Shown here: positions 40,944 to 50,561 of the stretch, piece by piece
How positions within the stretch are numbered: the first letter of the stretch is position 1
Layout of the letters: the number at the start of each line of letters is the position of its first letter
Origin: Veillonellaceae bacterium
Lineage (GTDB): Bacteria > Bacillota > Negativicutes > Veillonellales > Veillonellaceae
Assembly (NCBI GenBank): GCA_900766245.1
Contig: CAAFUR010000012.1
Coordinates: 94,536 to 158,535, forward strand
DNA length: 64,000 nucleotides
Reading direction: 5' to 3'
Notes under the pieces: generated by a model
Told to the model about the DNA's origin: nothing
Seen by the model: only the letters and a program-made list of their open reading frames with translations
Database searches by the model: none
Program-made: the position numbers and the translations under genes

Positions 40944-43088
40944 ATGAAGGGAAACCTATCTTATAAGAAATTTTTAACCTTTGCTGTCCTAGCGGCAATC
41001 AGTACAACTCCAGTATTTGCTGATACTGCTACTACGACTGAAAGTGGCAAAACAATTGCTAAATTATCCATGGAGGATTTAGGAAAGCAAAATACTACAC
41101 GCCAAGAAACAGTAGCCTCTGGTGATACGGCTACAGAGGCAGCGATTGCAGCAGCTCGTGAAGGTTTGTCTGAGGCTGCACAACGTGATGCTATTGAAGA
41201 ACAACGTAAACGTGTTGATAACTCTTCCTTAGCTACTAATGACAAAGAAGTTAAAGTTATCACAAAAGCTGGTGGTGATAAATTAGAAGAAGCACAGGCG
41301 GCAGGTGTGGAAACAGCGATTCCTCAAGTACAAGCTCGTTATTTCACATCCCTAACTGAAGCGGAGTTACAAAAATATGTAGGCAAAACGATCACTCATA
41401 TTTCTATTGAAGGTCTTGACCAAGCAAATCAACCGGCTTTCCTTTCTTTATTACAAGGTAAAATTGGTGATGCTGTTACAGTAGAAGGAATCTCTAAAGA
41501 GATTGCTAACCTAGGTGGTTCCGGTGTTCTTTCAGAAATTACACCAGTATTTACAGAAGTACCAGAAGGTGTAAAAGTAGCATATCATGTAACCTTAAAC
41601 CCAGTGATTAAAGGTGTGTCTGTAGAGGGTAATACGGTATACAAAACAGATGTATTATTGAACTATTTAGATGTACAACCTAACACTGTGTTAAATACTA
41701 TTGCAGTTGGTGAAAAAGTACAAGGTATCAACGCAGCGTACCAACGTGATGGATATATTTTAGCTCATGTAAAAGATATGGCTGTAGATGACAATGGTGT
41801 ATTACACGTATCTGTAGTAGAAGGTATTGTAGAACGTATTACTCCACATGGTAATAAAAAGACTAAAGATCGTGTGATTACTCGTGAATTTAACCAAAAA
41901 GTGGGACAACCATTTAATAAATTCTTAGTACGTCGATCTGTAGAGAAAGTATATAACTTAGGTTTCTTTGATGATGTAAATGTACGTTTAACACAAGGCT
42001 CCACAGAAGAAATGGTGAACATTGAAGTGGACGTACTAGAACATAAAACAGGTACGATTACATTAGGTGCAGGTTATTCTGGTGCTGATGGCTTTGTAGG
42101 TATTGTAGAAGTGGGTGAAGAAAACTTACGCGGTACTGGTGATAAAGTGAAAGTTCACTGGGAGTTTGGAGGCACAGCAGGTTATAAAAACTACTCTGTT
42201 TCCTACTTGCGTCCATGGATTGATAGAAAAGGCACATCTTTAGGGGTAACCTACTACAATCAATTAAACGAATATATAGATTACAACGAAAAAGGACAAT
42301 CGAAAGCTACCTATGACAGAAAATCTAATGGCTTTAATATTTCTTTAGGACGTCAAACGGGTGAGTTTACTCGTGATTATGTCACATTAGAGCATCGTAA
42401 AGATACTTATGTTTGGGATAATAAAGATTCCAGTGGTTTCCGGTATGATACAGATGTAAATGGCGGTCCTGGATCAGGATATCGTTGGAATAATGAGGGC
42501 TATAAGTTTGCTAGCACAGGATATATTAAACATAACTTTGGCACAACAAACAGCATTAGCTGGCAAAAAGTATTTGACTCCCGTGATAATGTATACGAAC
42601 CAACACGTGGTAAACGTTTATCCAGTACATTACAATGGGGTGGTCATGGCTTAGGTGGTGACTTTAACTTCTATAAATTCACTGGCGAAGCTAGAACGTA
42701 TAAAAAAGTAGGTAATAAACAAGTTCTTGCCTTCCGTGCACGATTAGGTTGGGCAATGGGTGATTTACCATATAGTCAATTATATACAATCGGTGGTTCT
42801 GATTCTCTTCGTGCTTATGAGGATGATCAATACCGTGGTAAAAAAATGTACAACTTTACGGCAGAATATCGCTTCCCAATTTGGAATAAAGTAAGCGGTG
42901 CATTATTTACAGATTTAGGTGATGCATGGGATGCACCAAATGTACCTTGGTTCAAACATTCTAAAACATTTAATGTTTCTGTAGGTGCCGGCGTGCGTGT
43001 GACAACACCAATTGGTCCAGTACGTATCGACTATGGTATTAGTAAAGATCAAAAGAAATTCCACTTTAGCTTTGGTGGACAATTCTAA
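40944..43088 (+). CDS. bamA: Outer membrane protein assembly factor BamA
   Basis: Omp85-family insertase of 714 residues. A signal peptide (FLTFAVLAAISTTPVFA) is followed by a helical, charged stretch (about 30-125). POTRA domains run from about 140 to 370 (KTITHISIEGL, VIKGVSVEGNTVYKTDVLL, VERITPHGNKKTKDRVI). A C-terminal 16-strand-type barrel includes GGSDSLRAYEDDQ and ends in the outer-membrane signature FSFGGQF. Three POTRA units are visible rather than the five of E. coli. Skp and LPS genes follow. Confidence 0.95.
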   Translation: MKGNLSYKKFLTFAVLAAISTTPVFADTATTTESGKTIAKLSMEDLGKQNTTRQETVASGDTATEAAIAAAREGLSEAAQRDAIEEQRKRVDNSSLATNDKEVKVITKAGGDKLEEAQAAGVETAIPQVQARYFTSLTEAELQKYVGKTITHISIEGLDQANQPAFLSLLQGKIGDAVTVEGISKEIANLGGSGVLSEITPVFTEVPEGVKVAYHVTLNPVIKGVSVEGNTVYKTDVLLNYLDVQPNTVLNTIAVGEKVQGINAAYQRDGYILAHVKDMAVDDNGVLHVSVVEGIVERITPHGNKKTKDRVITREFNQKVGQPFNKFLVRRSVEKVYNLGFFDDVNVRLTQGSTEEMVNIEVDVLEHKTGTITLGAGYSGADGFVGIVEVGEENLRGTGDKVKVHWEFGGTAGYKNYSVSYLRPWIDRKGTSLGVTYYNQLNEYIDYNEKGQSKATYDRKSNGFNISLGRQTGEFTRDYVTLEHRKDTYVWDNKDSSGFRYDTDVNGGPGSGYRWNNEGYKFASTGYIKHNFGTTNSISWQKVFDSRDNVYEPTRGKRLSSTLQWGGHGLGGDFNFYKFTGEARTYKKVGNKQVLAFRARLGWAMGDLPYSQLYTIGGSDSLRAYEDDQYRGKKMYNFTAEYRFPIWNKVSGALFTDLGDAWDAPNVPWFKHSKTFNVSVGAGVRVTTPIGPVRIDYGISKDQKKFHFSFGGQF

Positions 43089-43091
43089 TTG

Positions 43092-44360
43092 ATGACTATA
43101 CAACAATGGATAGGAGGGGCTTTCCTAATGGTTACATTAGGGATTCCCTCCGTCTATGGAGCGCCTGTTCAGACTGTGGATGTGGACCTACACAGTACAA
43201 CAGGAACGATTCCAAAAGCCTTGGAGTCGCGTATGGTTGCCAGCATTCAAGGTGCGGCTACCTATATGTACCAAGGGAAAGAAGATTTTCAAATTAGAGA
43301 CTCTCTTCAGACCTATGAAAAAGCAACAATGGATGTGGTGGATCGAATCCTCTATGGGTATACGGTGAAAACCATTTCAATGGATGTGGATGAAACGTTA
43401 CATATTCATCTTGCCTTAGAGCCCTATGGAAAGGTAGTACAATCTCTGGAAACTACGTTGAACTACGGCAATATATCTCCTTATGGACGCTCCTTAATAG
43501 ATGCAGATTTAGGGAATGTAAAGCCTCGATTAGAGCAAATGCTCTTAGGGGCATCACTGGATTCACTAGATTGGATTACACCATTGGTGCAAAAGTCGGT
43601 GCGTAGTGATTTAGAAGGTTCCCTTCCTGAATTTACTCCACAAATTGATGTGGTAGGAGGAGACACTGCGAAAGCGACAGTGTATTTAGTTCCTAATGGA
43701 AACAGCGTAAGTCGTACGGCGGTGACGATTCAATCTAATACATTACCGAGCGTGTTCTTTTATACTATGCGTCAATACTATGAAAAAAAACTACGCCAAT
43801 TAGAGGGGCTGCCAGTCTCCTTTGTAAGTCGTCATCAAATGATGATAGAAAAGGAGATACAAAGTGAACTCAACAAAAGCCGTGGTGTTACGCAGTTTGG
43901 CGTGACGATGATTCCCACCCTAGAAGTAGGAACAGAGACAACCTTGCAAATTCATGTAGATTCCTCTAAGTATATTCTTCGAGGAGAAGGCTATTTGGAT
44001 ATGGGGCGTGGCGTAGATTCTGTAGGATTACGGTTATATACAGGGGTTCATGATGGGCCACATGATTGGTATGTAGAAACAGAGTTTTTGCCGAATCGTT
44101 TGGAATGGTCCTTTAAGCCATCTTATGGGTACCAATTCACGAAAGATACAAAGATAGGGTATCAATATGGATTGCCTAATCACCACCAGTATGGAATAGT
44201 GCAACAAACTATTGGAAACCGTTGGAATGCAAGATATGAAAGAGATATGACGGCAAAAGCGAATGAATTTGCTATTTCCTACGATGTACATGAATATTTA
44301 CGATTAGAATATGTATGGGGTGACCATGATCGGTGGTTGCGCCTGATAGGACGAATATAA
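43092..44360 (+). CDS. Unknown exported, probably outer-membrane, protein
   Basis: 422-residue protein beginning with a short signal peptide (WIGGAFLMVTLGIPSVYGA). The middle part is mixed alpha/beta. The last 120 residues alternate hydrophobic and polar residues with aromatic girdles (VGLRLYTGV, DWYVETEFL, TKIGYQYGL), as in transmembrane beta-strands, and end in LRLIGRI. A small barrel is plausible. The start is uncertain: ATG 43092 gives the signal peptide but a weak site, while AGGAGGGG (43112-43119) favours ATG 43128, which would truncate it. It lies between bamA and the Skp genes, so an envelope-assembly role is inferred. Confidence 0.7.
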   Translation: MTIQQWIGGAFLMVTLGIPSVYGAPVQTVDVDLHSTTGTIPKALESRMVASIQGAATYMYQGKEDFQIRDSLQTYEKATMDVVDRILYGYTVKTISMDVDETLHIHLALEPYGKVVQSLETTLNYGNISPYGRSLIDADLGNVKPRLEQMLLGASLDSLDWITPLVQKSVRSDLEGSLPEFTPQIDVVGGDTAKATVYLVPNGNSVSRTAVTIQSNTLPSVFFYTMRQYYEKKLRQLEGLPVSFVSRHQMMIEKEIQSELNKSRGVTQFGVTMIPTLEVGTETTLQIHVDSSKYILRGEGYLDMGRGVDSVGLRLYTGVHDGPHDWYVETEFLPNRLEWSFKPSYGYQFTKDTKIGYQYGLPNHHQYGIVQQTIGNRWNARYERDMTAKANEFAISYDVHEYLRLEYVWGDHDRWLRLIGRI

Positions 44361-44380
44361 AGAAAGAAGGTAGATACACT

Positions 44381-44860
44381 ATGATGCGTTTATTGAACAA
44401 TAAAAAGAATGTAAAAACAGTGTCCATCATTGTTGGCGTTCTTTTTGTTATTAGTGTGGGAGCTTTGGCGTACACACAGATGGCAGGACATGGTGGTTCT
44501 AATGCAATTAGTAACATTGGTGTCATCGACATGCAACGAATTGTAGAAAGCAATCCGAACTTAGTGCAAGATGCACAACAAGAGTATGCAGCATATAACG
44601 AAGAGTTGCAAAAAGAATTTAACGAAAAATCCGCTAATTTAGATGAAGCAGGTAAAGCTAAATTATCTGATGAACTTCGTCAAAAAATGCAAGAAAAGCA
44701 ACAAACAATTCAAGATAATCTTAAAAAACGTGTAGATGAAGCATCTAAAACGGTGGCAGATGGCAAAGGTCTTAGCGTGGTATTGAGCCGTGAATCTGTG
44801 TTGTTTGGTGGTACTGATATTACAGAACAAGTGAGCAAAAAATTAGCAGAAACTAAATAA
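44381..44860 (+). CDS. Skp/OmpH family chaperone, membrane-anchored (copy 1)
   Basis: 159 residues, in the family of periplasmic chaperones for outer-membrane proteins. A membrane segment (SIIVGVLFVISVGALAY, about 15-31) with no clear cleavage site is followed by the Skp start IGVIDMQRIVESNP. A coiled coil follows, then the closing GLSVVLSRESVLFGGTDITEQV. ATG 44381 follows AGAAGG. First of three tandem paralogues. Confidence 0.88.
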   Translation: MMRLLNNKKNVKTVSIIVGVLFVISVGALAYTQMAGHGGSNAISNIGVIDMQRIVESNPNLVQDAQQEYAAYNEELQKEFNEKSANLDEAGKAKLSDELRQKMQEKQQTIQDNLKKRVDEASKTVADGKGLSVVLSRESVLFGGTDITEQVSKKLAETK

Positions 44861-44872
44861 GGTAACATCCAA

Positions 44873-45853
44873 ATGGAAAAAGGACCTATCTTCGCTTTCA
44901 TAGGTATGCTAGTATGTGCCGTAGGTATTGGTGGATATTATGGACACCAACACTCGAAGGCAATAGAGGCTCCACGGATTGGGGTTGTACGCTTGCAAGA
45001 TGTAGTGGAACGACATCCAAACTTTCACAGTTATGATGAGCAAAAAAAAGAATTGTTGCGCCTAGAGGCACAACGGGATAGAGAAGATGAACTTCTCAAG
45101 TCTAAGTTAGGTGCTGAGGTAAACCAATCTGAAGAGCATCTGAAACAGTTAGAGTCAAATTTAACAGAAAGTTTGAATCGTGAGTTACAAACTAAGATTG
45201 CCCTACGTGAGGCCGAGTTAAATCAAGAGTTAGCTGCTAAGCAACGGGCATTGATTGAACAATATCGTAAAAGCTATAAAGTAGAACCTAGTGAAGCAGA
45301 TATAGAAATTGTGAATTTACAATTATGGTTAACAACTGAAATGAATGTAAAAGCGATTGATGATATGCAACGTCAACGTTGGGACGCTCAAAAACGTGAA
45401 AAAGAACAGCGTTTATCGGAATTATTGGCACAGCGGAGTCAGGGGCTAAACGGTTCCGATCAATGGAAAGACATCGAATCGAAGGTAGCGGCAGCTATGG
45501 CACCAGCGCATGCAGAGGCACAAGAAAAGTTAAGTGCTTATGCTGCAGAACAGGCTAAAGCCTTAGGTGCACAGAGGGACCGCTCCATGAAAGGTCTAGT
45601 GGACTCTCAGCAAGCGGTGCTAGCAAAAGTTCGTCATGATGGTACCACATTGTGGGATGCAGAATGGGAACAGCGGTTGGCACAAAAACGAGATGAAGTA
45701 CAAGCCTTGCATGATGCCATTCTAGAAGATATTCGAGTTCGCGCAGGAGTTTTGGCGAGAGCAAAACAACTAGATCTGGTGTTGGTGGACCATATTACGG
45801 ATCGTACAGGCATGGATTTGACAGATGAAATCATTCAATCGTATGGACAATAA
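44873..45853 (+). CDS. Skp/OmpH-like protein with long coiled coil (copy 2)
   Basis: 326 residues, about twice the normal Skp length. An N-terminal membrane segment (FAFIGMLVCAVGIGGYYG) is followed by IGVVRLQDVVERHPNF and about 200 residues of predicted coiled coil rich in Gln, Glu, Lys and Arg. The end (LDLVLVDHITDRTGMDLTDEII) matches a Skp C-terminus. It could be a longer-reach periplasmic tentacle chaperone. The gap to copy 1 is only 12 bases. Confidence 0.82.
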   Translation: MEKGPIFAFIGMLVCAVGIGGYYGHQHSKAIEAPRIGVVRLQDVVERHPNFHSYDEQKKELLRLEAQRDREDELLKSKLGAEVNQSEEHLKQLESNLTESLNRELQTKIALREAELNQELAAKQRALIEQYRKSYKVEPSEADIEIVNLQLWLTTEMNVKAIDDMQRQRWDAQKREKEQRLSELLAQRSQGLNGSDQWKDIESKVAAAMAPAHAEAQEKLSAYAAEQAKALGAQRDRSMKGLVDSQQAVLAKVRHDGTTLWDAEWEQRLAQKRDEVQALHDAILEDIRVRAGVLARAKQLDLVLVDHITDRTGMDLTDEIIQSYGQ

Positions 45854-45865
45854 AGGAGTAAAGTG

Positions 45866-46315
45866 ATGAAATCAATGTGGAAACGTATGGCTACAGGAGC
45901 TATGATGGTATGTGCATTAGGATTGGTTGCTGGTTGTGGCACCACAGATAAAGTAGGTGTGGTAAACACTGAAAAATTAGTGCAAGAAAGTCAAAAAGCA
46001 AAAGACATCAATAAAGAAATGGAAGCTAAACAAAAAGAAGTGACTGATCGTTTAGCCCAAGTGCAAGGTACGCAAACAGAAGATCAATTCCATCAAACAC
46101 AAATGAATGCACAACAAGAATTGCAAATCTTTGGTCAAGCAAAGGGTAAAGAGTTCAAAGCCTATGTGGAATCTAATATCCAAGCGGTAGCGAAAGAAAA
46201 AGAATTGACTGTAGTAGCGAATGATCAAGCCATTGTAACGGGTGGTATTGATATTACAGAAGACGTGCTTAAAAAGATGAATGAAGGCGTTACTTCCACA
46301 GAAACTAGTAAATAA
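45866..46315 (+). CDS. Skp/OmpH family chaperone lipoprotein (copy 3)
   Basis: 149-residue lipoprotein. The signal peptide ends in LVAGC, followed by VGVVNTEKLVQESQKAKDINKE and a Skp-type ending ELTVVANDQAIVTGGIDITEDV. Lipidation would tether it to a membrane, unlike soluble E. coli Skp. ATG 45866 has GGAG with a 7-base spacer. lpxD follows, as skp-lpxD do in many Gram-negatives. Confidence 0.9.
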   Translation: MKSMWKRMATGAMMVCALGLVAGCGTTDKVGVVNTEKLVQESQKAKDINKEMEAKQKEVTDRLAQVQGTQTEDQFHQTQMNAQQELQIFGQAKGKEFKAYVESNIQAVAKEKELTVVANDQAIVTGGIDITEDVLKKMNEGVTSTETSK

Positions 46316-46345
46316 TAAGAGAGTGAAAAGTAAGGAGGCTTCAGC

Positions 46346-47377
46346 GTGAAGTTTTCAGTAGAAGACCTAGCCAAATTGGTTGAGGGCACTGTATATGGCG
46401 ATGGTTCCATTAATATTGAAGAAGCCCGTAGTTTAGATCAAGGTGCAGCTCATGCTATCAGTTTTGCTATCGGTGATTATAGAGAGTTTGCTAAAGATAG
46501 TAAAGCAGGAGCTTTGTTAGTAGATACTAAAATTGAAGGGTGTGAAACTCCTCAAATTGTGGTGTCTAATGCTAAAGCAGCTTTTGCCAAATTGCTAGAA
46601 GTATTTCACCCTCCGGTGGTATTCCCAGAGGGGATTCATGAAACAGCAATTATTGGCAAGAATGTAACAATCGGAAACAATGTAAAAATTGGACCTTATT
46701 GTGTAGTTTATGATAATGCTATTATTGGAGATAATGTTACATTACACGCCTATGTATATATTGGACATAATGTGCGCATTGGTGAAGGTACAACGATTTA
46801 TGCAAGTTCCATTGTGCATGAGAACTGTATTTTAGGAAAACGAGTTGTCTTACGTGCGAATGCTGTTGTAGGTGGAGAAGGTTTCGGCTTTGCTACTGAA
46901 AATGGTAAGCACACACATATTCCACAAGTAGGTAATGTTATCTTAGAAGATGATGTGGAAGTAGGCTCCTGTTCTTGTATAGACAATGCTACTATGGGAT
47001 CTACCTTAGTTCGTCGTGGCACTAAAATAGATAATTTAGTTCACCTAGGCCATAATGTAGAAATTGGAGAAGATTGTTTCTTAATTGCCCAAGTCGGTAT
47101 CGCAGGTAGTACAAAATGTGGTAACCATGTTATCTTTGCTGGGCAAACTGGTTGCACAGGACATATTACAATTGGTGATAATGTTACTTTTGCAGGAAAA
47201 ACAGGCATTACAGGTAATGTGCCATCGAATGGACTTTATGCAGGGTTCCCAATGCGACCACATAAAGAATGGTTAAAATTAGCTGCCTACGAAAGCCGTT
47301 TGCCAGATATGGTAAAACAGTTAAAAGCATTAGAAAAAGAAGTAGCTGTATTACAAGCTAAATTAGAAGATAAATAG
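46346..47377 (+). CDS. lpxD: UDP-3-O-acylglucosamine N-acyltransferase
   Basis: Third lipid A step: adds an acyl chain to the 2-amine of UDP-3-O-acyl-GlcN. It is 343 residues. An N-terminal uridine-binding domain is followed by a left-handed beta-helix of hexapeptide repeats (IGKNVTIGNNVKIGPYCVVY onward). The conserved catalytic His region is in IDNLVHLGHNVEIGED. GTG start behind GGAGG. Confidence 0.96.
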   Translation: MKFSVEDLAKLVEGTVYGDGSINIEEARSLDQGAAHAISFAIGDYREFAKDSKAGALLVDTKIEGCETPQIVVSNAKAAFAKLLEVFHPPVVFPEGIHETAIIGKNVTIGNNVKIGPYCVVYDNAIIGDNVTLHAYVYIGHNVRIGEGTTIYASSIVHENCILGKRVVLRANAVVGGEGFGFATENGKHTHIPQVGNVILEDDVEVGSCSCIDNATMGSTLVRRGTKIDNLVHLGHNVEIGEDCFLIAQVGIAGSTKCGNHVIFAGQTGCTGHITIGDNVTFAGKTGITGNVPSNGLYAGFPMRPHKEWLKLAAYESRLPDMVKQLKALEKEVAVLQAKLEDK

Positions 47378-47385
47378 GTGTAGAT

Positions 47386-48300
47386 ATGTTATATACCTGT
47401 ATGAAAGTGTTAAGTGCTATCCTATGTGCTTTGCCGTATCGAATGCAATATGCTATTGGGTATCTATTAGGGCAATTAGGATGGATTTTTACACCAAGCA
47501 ATCGAAAACGATTGGCCATTGGACAAATATTATTTTGTCGCATTACAGATGATCCTGTAGAGGCAAAACGAATTGCCAAAGCCAGTGTGACAAGATTTGG
47601 TCGTATGATTGTGGATGTGCTTCGATATCCTGAAATTAAAGATGGCAAATACAAAGAGATGTTCACTATGGAAGGTAGAGAATATCTAGAAGATGCCAAA
47701 GAAGATGGAAAAGGTGCTATTATTATTGCTCTCCATAGTGGAAACTGGGAATTACTAGGAGGTATTTTAGCATCTGAAGGATATCCTTTGATTTCAGTAG
47801 CGATGCAGCAACAAGGTGATGCGGACAAATTTATCAATGAATATCGTGCGCTTATGAAACAACACGTCACTTATAAAACAGGTGTTCGTGAAATGGTAAA
47901 AGAACTGCAACAAGGTTCTTTTATAGGTCTTATCATGGACCAGGATCCAGGAGATAAAGGTCAGTTGGTTCCGTTTTTTGGCTATGAAACATTGACTCCC
48001 GTAGGACCTGCGGCAATGGCTCGTATGCAGGATGTGCCGATTATTCCTATAACAATACGTTTTAATGAATATACTGAGAAATACGAAATTACTGTACATC
48101 CACCTGTATACGCTGAAAAAACAGAAGAGCGGAAACGTGATATTGCGGTTACATTGACGATGCTCAATGAATGGGTGGAAGATTATATTCGAAGATATCC
48201 AGAAGATTGGTTCTGGCTTCATAATAGATGGAAATGGACACGTCGCTTTTATGGTGATACCATAGAAGTACCACCAGATGTGATGAACCAAAAACTGTAG
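47386..48300 (+). CDS. Lipid A biosynthesis acyltransferase, LpxL/HtrB family (copy 1)
   Basis: Inner-membrane-associated late acyltransferase of 304 residues. The HX4E catalytic motif is H117-E122 (LHSGNWE), and MDQDPGDKG follows. It should add a secondary acyl chain to Kdo-lipid A. A second family member lies at 59862. Which chain each adds cannot be told. Confidence 0.9.
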   Translation: MLYTCMKVLSAILCALPYRMQYAIGYLLGQLGWIFTPSNRKRLAIGQILFCRITDDPVEAKRIAKASVTRFGRMIVDVLRYPEIKDGKYKEMFTMEGREYLEDAKEDGKGAIIIALHSGNWELLGGILASEGYPLISVAMQQQGDADKFINEYRALMKQHVTYKTGVREMVKELQQGSFIGLIMDQDPGDKGQLVPFFGYETLTPVGPAAMARMQDVPIIPITIRFNEYTEKYEITVHPPVYAEKTEERKRDIAVTLTMLNEWVEDYIRRYPEDWFWLHNRWKWTRRFYGDTIEVPPDVMNQKL

Positions 48301-48313
48301 AAAGGAGGTCCTT

Positions 48314-49144
48314 ATGAAACAACAAACAATTAGTAAAGCAATAAGCTATGAAGGGGCTGGATTACACAGCGGTTTACCTGTGCAAATGCGTATCCTTCCT
48401 AGTGAGCCCAATACAGGGATTACCTTTGTACGTACAGATTTGCCGGGCACTCCTTCTGTGAAAGCGGACATCCGTAATGTAACAAATACGATGCGTGCTA
48501 CCACATTAGAAGAGGGTGAGGCAAAAGTATTTACAGTTGAACATATTTTAGCAGCTTTTTATGGTATGGCTATTGATAACTGTATTATTGAATTGAATTC
48601 ACCGGAACCTCCTATAGCTGATGGTGGATCAGCCACATTTGTGCAGCTTATCAAAGAGGCAGGAATTATTGAACAAGAGGCAGACCGTCAAGTTTATGTG
48701 GTGAAAAAATCTCATGGTATCTATGAAGAAGATAAATTTATCATTATTCGTCCTTATGATGGATTCCGTGTCACTTTTACAAGTATTAATAGTCATCCTA
48801 TGCTAGGTACGCAACATGCAGATTATGAGATTAATCCCGATGTATTTGCTACAGAAATTGCGCCAGCAAGAACGATTGGTTTTACAAAAGAAATTGAACA
48901 ATTGCAAGCGATGGGATTAGCTAAAGGCGGATCCACGGAAAACGTGATTGTCTATGATGATACAACTTGTTTATCGGAACTTAATTTTCCAGATGAATTG
49001 GTGCGTCATAAAATTTTAGATATATTAGGCGATTTATTCTTGGTGGGCCATCTAAAAGGCCATATTATTGCTGTGAAATCGAGTCATAATTTAAACTCGC
49101 GATTAAGTCGAGAAATTTTAAAAGAAATGCAAGAGGAGGCATAA
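48314..49144 (+). CDS. lpxC: UDP-3-O-acyl-N-acetylglucosamine deacetylase
   Basis: Zinc enzyme for the committed step of lipid A synthesis. It is 276 residues. Zinc and catalytic residues lie in VEHILAAFYGM (His) and RHKILDILGD (HX3D). Start KQQTISKAISYEGAGLHSG is typical. It is not fused to fabZ, unlike in Bacteroidetes, but fabZ follows by one base. Confidence 0.96.
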   Translation: MKQQTISKAISYEGAGLHSGLPVQMRILPSEPNTGITFVRTDLPGTPSVKADIRNVTNTMRATTLEEGEAKVFTVEHILAAFYGMAIDNCIIELNSPEPPIADGGSATFVQLIKEAGIIEQEADRQVYVVKKSHGIYEEDKFIIIRPYDGFRVTFTSINSHPMLGTQHADYEINPDVFATEIAPARTIGFTKEIEQLQAMGLAKGGSTENVIVYDDTTCLSELNFPDELVRHKILDILGDLFLVGHLKGHIIAVKSSHNLNSRLSREILKEMQEEA

Positions 49145-49145
49145 C

Positions 49146-49580
49146 ATGATTCTTACAATTGAAGAAATTATGGAAATTCTACCACACCGTTATCCATTCT
49201 TATTGGTAGATCGTATTATTGAAATGGAACCAATGAAACGTGCGGTAGGTCTTAAAAATTGTACTTTCAATGAACCACATTTCATGGGTCACTTTCCAGG
49301 TAACCCTGTGATGCCAGGTGTATTGATTACAGAAGCAATTGCTCAAGTAGGTGGTATTGCACTCTTGTATCCCGAAGAAAATCGTGGCTTAACACCAATG
49401 TTTACAGGTATAGATAAAGTACGTTTCCGTCATCCAGTTAAACCTGGTGATCAAGTACGCATCGAGGCTGATGTAGTAAAAATCAAAGGTCGTATGGGTA
49501 AAGTAGAAGGTCGTGCGTATGTAGGTGATAAATTGGTGGCAAGTGGTGAGTACATGTTCGCCTTAGTGAAGCCAGAATAA
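49146..49580 (+). CDS. fabZ: 3-hydroxyacyl-ACP dehydratase FabZ
   Basis: 144 residues. The hot-dog fold active-site motif HFPGNPVMPGVLITEAIAQ includes the catalytic His and Glu. It competes with LpxA/LpxD for 3-hydroxyacyl-ACP and is commonly placed within lpx operons. Confidence 0.95.
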   Translation: MILTIEEIMEILPHRYPFLLVDRIIEMEPMKRAVGLKNCTFNEPHFMGHFPGNPVMPGVLITEAIAQVGGIALLYPEENRGLTPMFTGIDKVRFRHPVKPGDQVRIEADVVKIKGRMGKVEGRAYVGDKLVASGEYMFALVKPE

Positions 49581-49606
49581 CTTTCAAAATGTAAGGAGTG
49601 ACACAG

Positions 49607-50419
49607 ATGATCGTAGTTGGCATGGAAAATGCAACATCTGAAATTCATAGTACTGCAGTCATACATCCAGATGCAAAAATTGGTAAAAATGTTATTATTG
49701 GTCCTGGTGCAGTCATTGGAGAACATGTTGAAATTGGAGATGGTACTAAAATTGGCGCTAATGTAGTGATTGGTGGCTGGACAACGATTGGTAAAAATAA
49801 TGAATTTTTTCCGGGTTGTGCTATCGGTTTGGAACCACAAGATTTAAAATTTAAAGGTGAAAAAAGTTATTGCATTATTGGCGATAATACAGTAGTTCGT
49901 GAATTCGTAACTATCAGTCGTGCTACTGGTGAAGGGGAAGAGACACGAGTTGGTAACAATTGTTTGTTCCAAGCGTGCACACATGTGGCGCATAACTGTA
50001 TCGTAGGCAATAATGTTATCATGAGTAACTGTGCAGGCCTTGCTGGTCACGTAATTGTAGAAGATCGCGTGGTTATTGGAGGTATTGCAGGGGTCCATCA
50101 GTTTGTAAAAATTGGTCGTAATGCTATGGTTGGTGGTATGGCGAAAGTCGTACAAGACATCCCTCCCTATGTCATTGCTGATGGACAGCCAGCGCATGTA
50201 ATTGGGTTGAACTCTGTAGGGTTAGCTCGCGCTGGAGTATCTGAAGAAGTGCGTCGTGAGTTGAAGAAGGCATTCCGTATTCTATATCGCAGTGGCTATA
50301 GTCTGTCTAAAGCAATTGAAGAAATGGAATTGAATTTAATATCTTCTGTTGAGATTGAACATATGCTACGTTTCTTGCGCAATGCAGATCGTGGTATCAT
50401 GCGCGTACGCAGAGATTAA
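49607..50419 (+). CDS. lpxA: UDP-N-acetylglucosamine O-acyltransferase
   Basis: First lipid A step. It is 270 residues with hexapeptide repeats starting IHSTAVIHPDAKIGKNVIIG. The catalytic His is in CTHVAHNCIVGNNV, and the C-terminal helical domain ends FLRNADRGIMR. ATG 49607 is chosen because GGAG (49595-49598) gives an 8-base spacer. A terminator follows. Confidence 0.96.
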   Translation: MIVVGMENATSEIHSTAVIHPDAKIGKNVIIGPGAVIGEHVEIGDGTKIGANVVIGGWTTIGKNNEFFPGCAIGLEPQDLKFKGEKSYCIIGDNTVVREFVTISRATGEGEETRVGNNCLFQACTHVAHNCIVGNNVIMSNCAGLAGHVIVEDRVVIGGIAGVHQFVKIGRNAMVGGMAKVVQDIPPYVIADGQPAHVIGLNSVGLARAGVSEEVRRELKKAFRILYRSGYSLSKAIEEMELNLISSVEIEHMLRFLRNADRGIMRVRRD

Positions 50420-50432
50420 TAATGGAATTATA

Positions 50433-50476
50433 ATACATGGAAGAGCATAAAATATATGCTTTTCCATGTATTTTTT
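50433..50476 (+). terminator. Terminator after lpxA
   Basis: ATACATGGAA (50433-50442) pairs with TTCCATGTAT (50462-50471), with inner GCATA/TATGC, followed by T-rich sequence. Confidence 0.85.
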
Positions 50477-50510
50477 ATTGTGAACTTTCATGCCATTTAT
50501 GCCCTATATA

Positions 50511-50519
50511 TGGTATAAT
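50511..50519 (+). promoter_or_regulatory. Extended -10 promoter before lpxI
   Basis: TGG followed by TATAAT (50514-50519); starts a second LPS transcription unit after the lpxA terminator. Confidence 0.6.
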
Positions 50520-50561
50520 ATAGATTAGAATTTTTATAATTAAAAGTTAGTGGGAGGCGTT

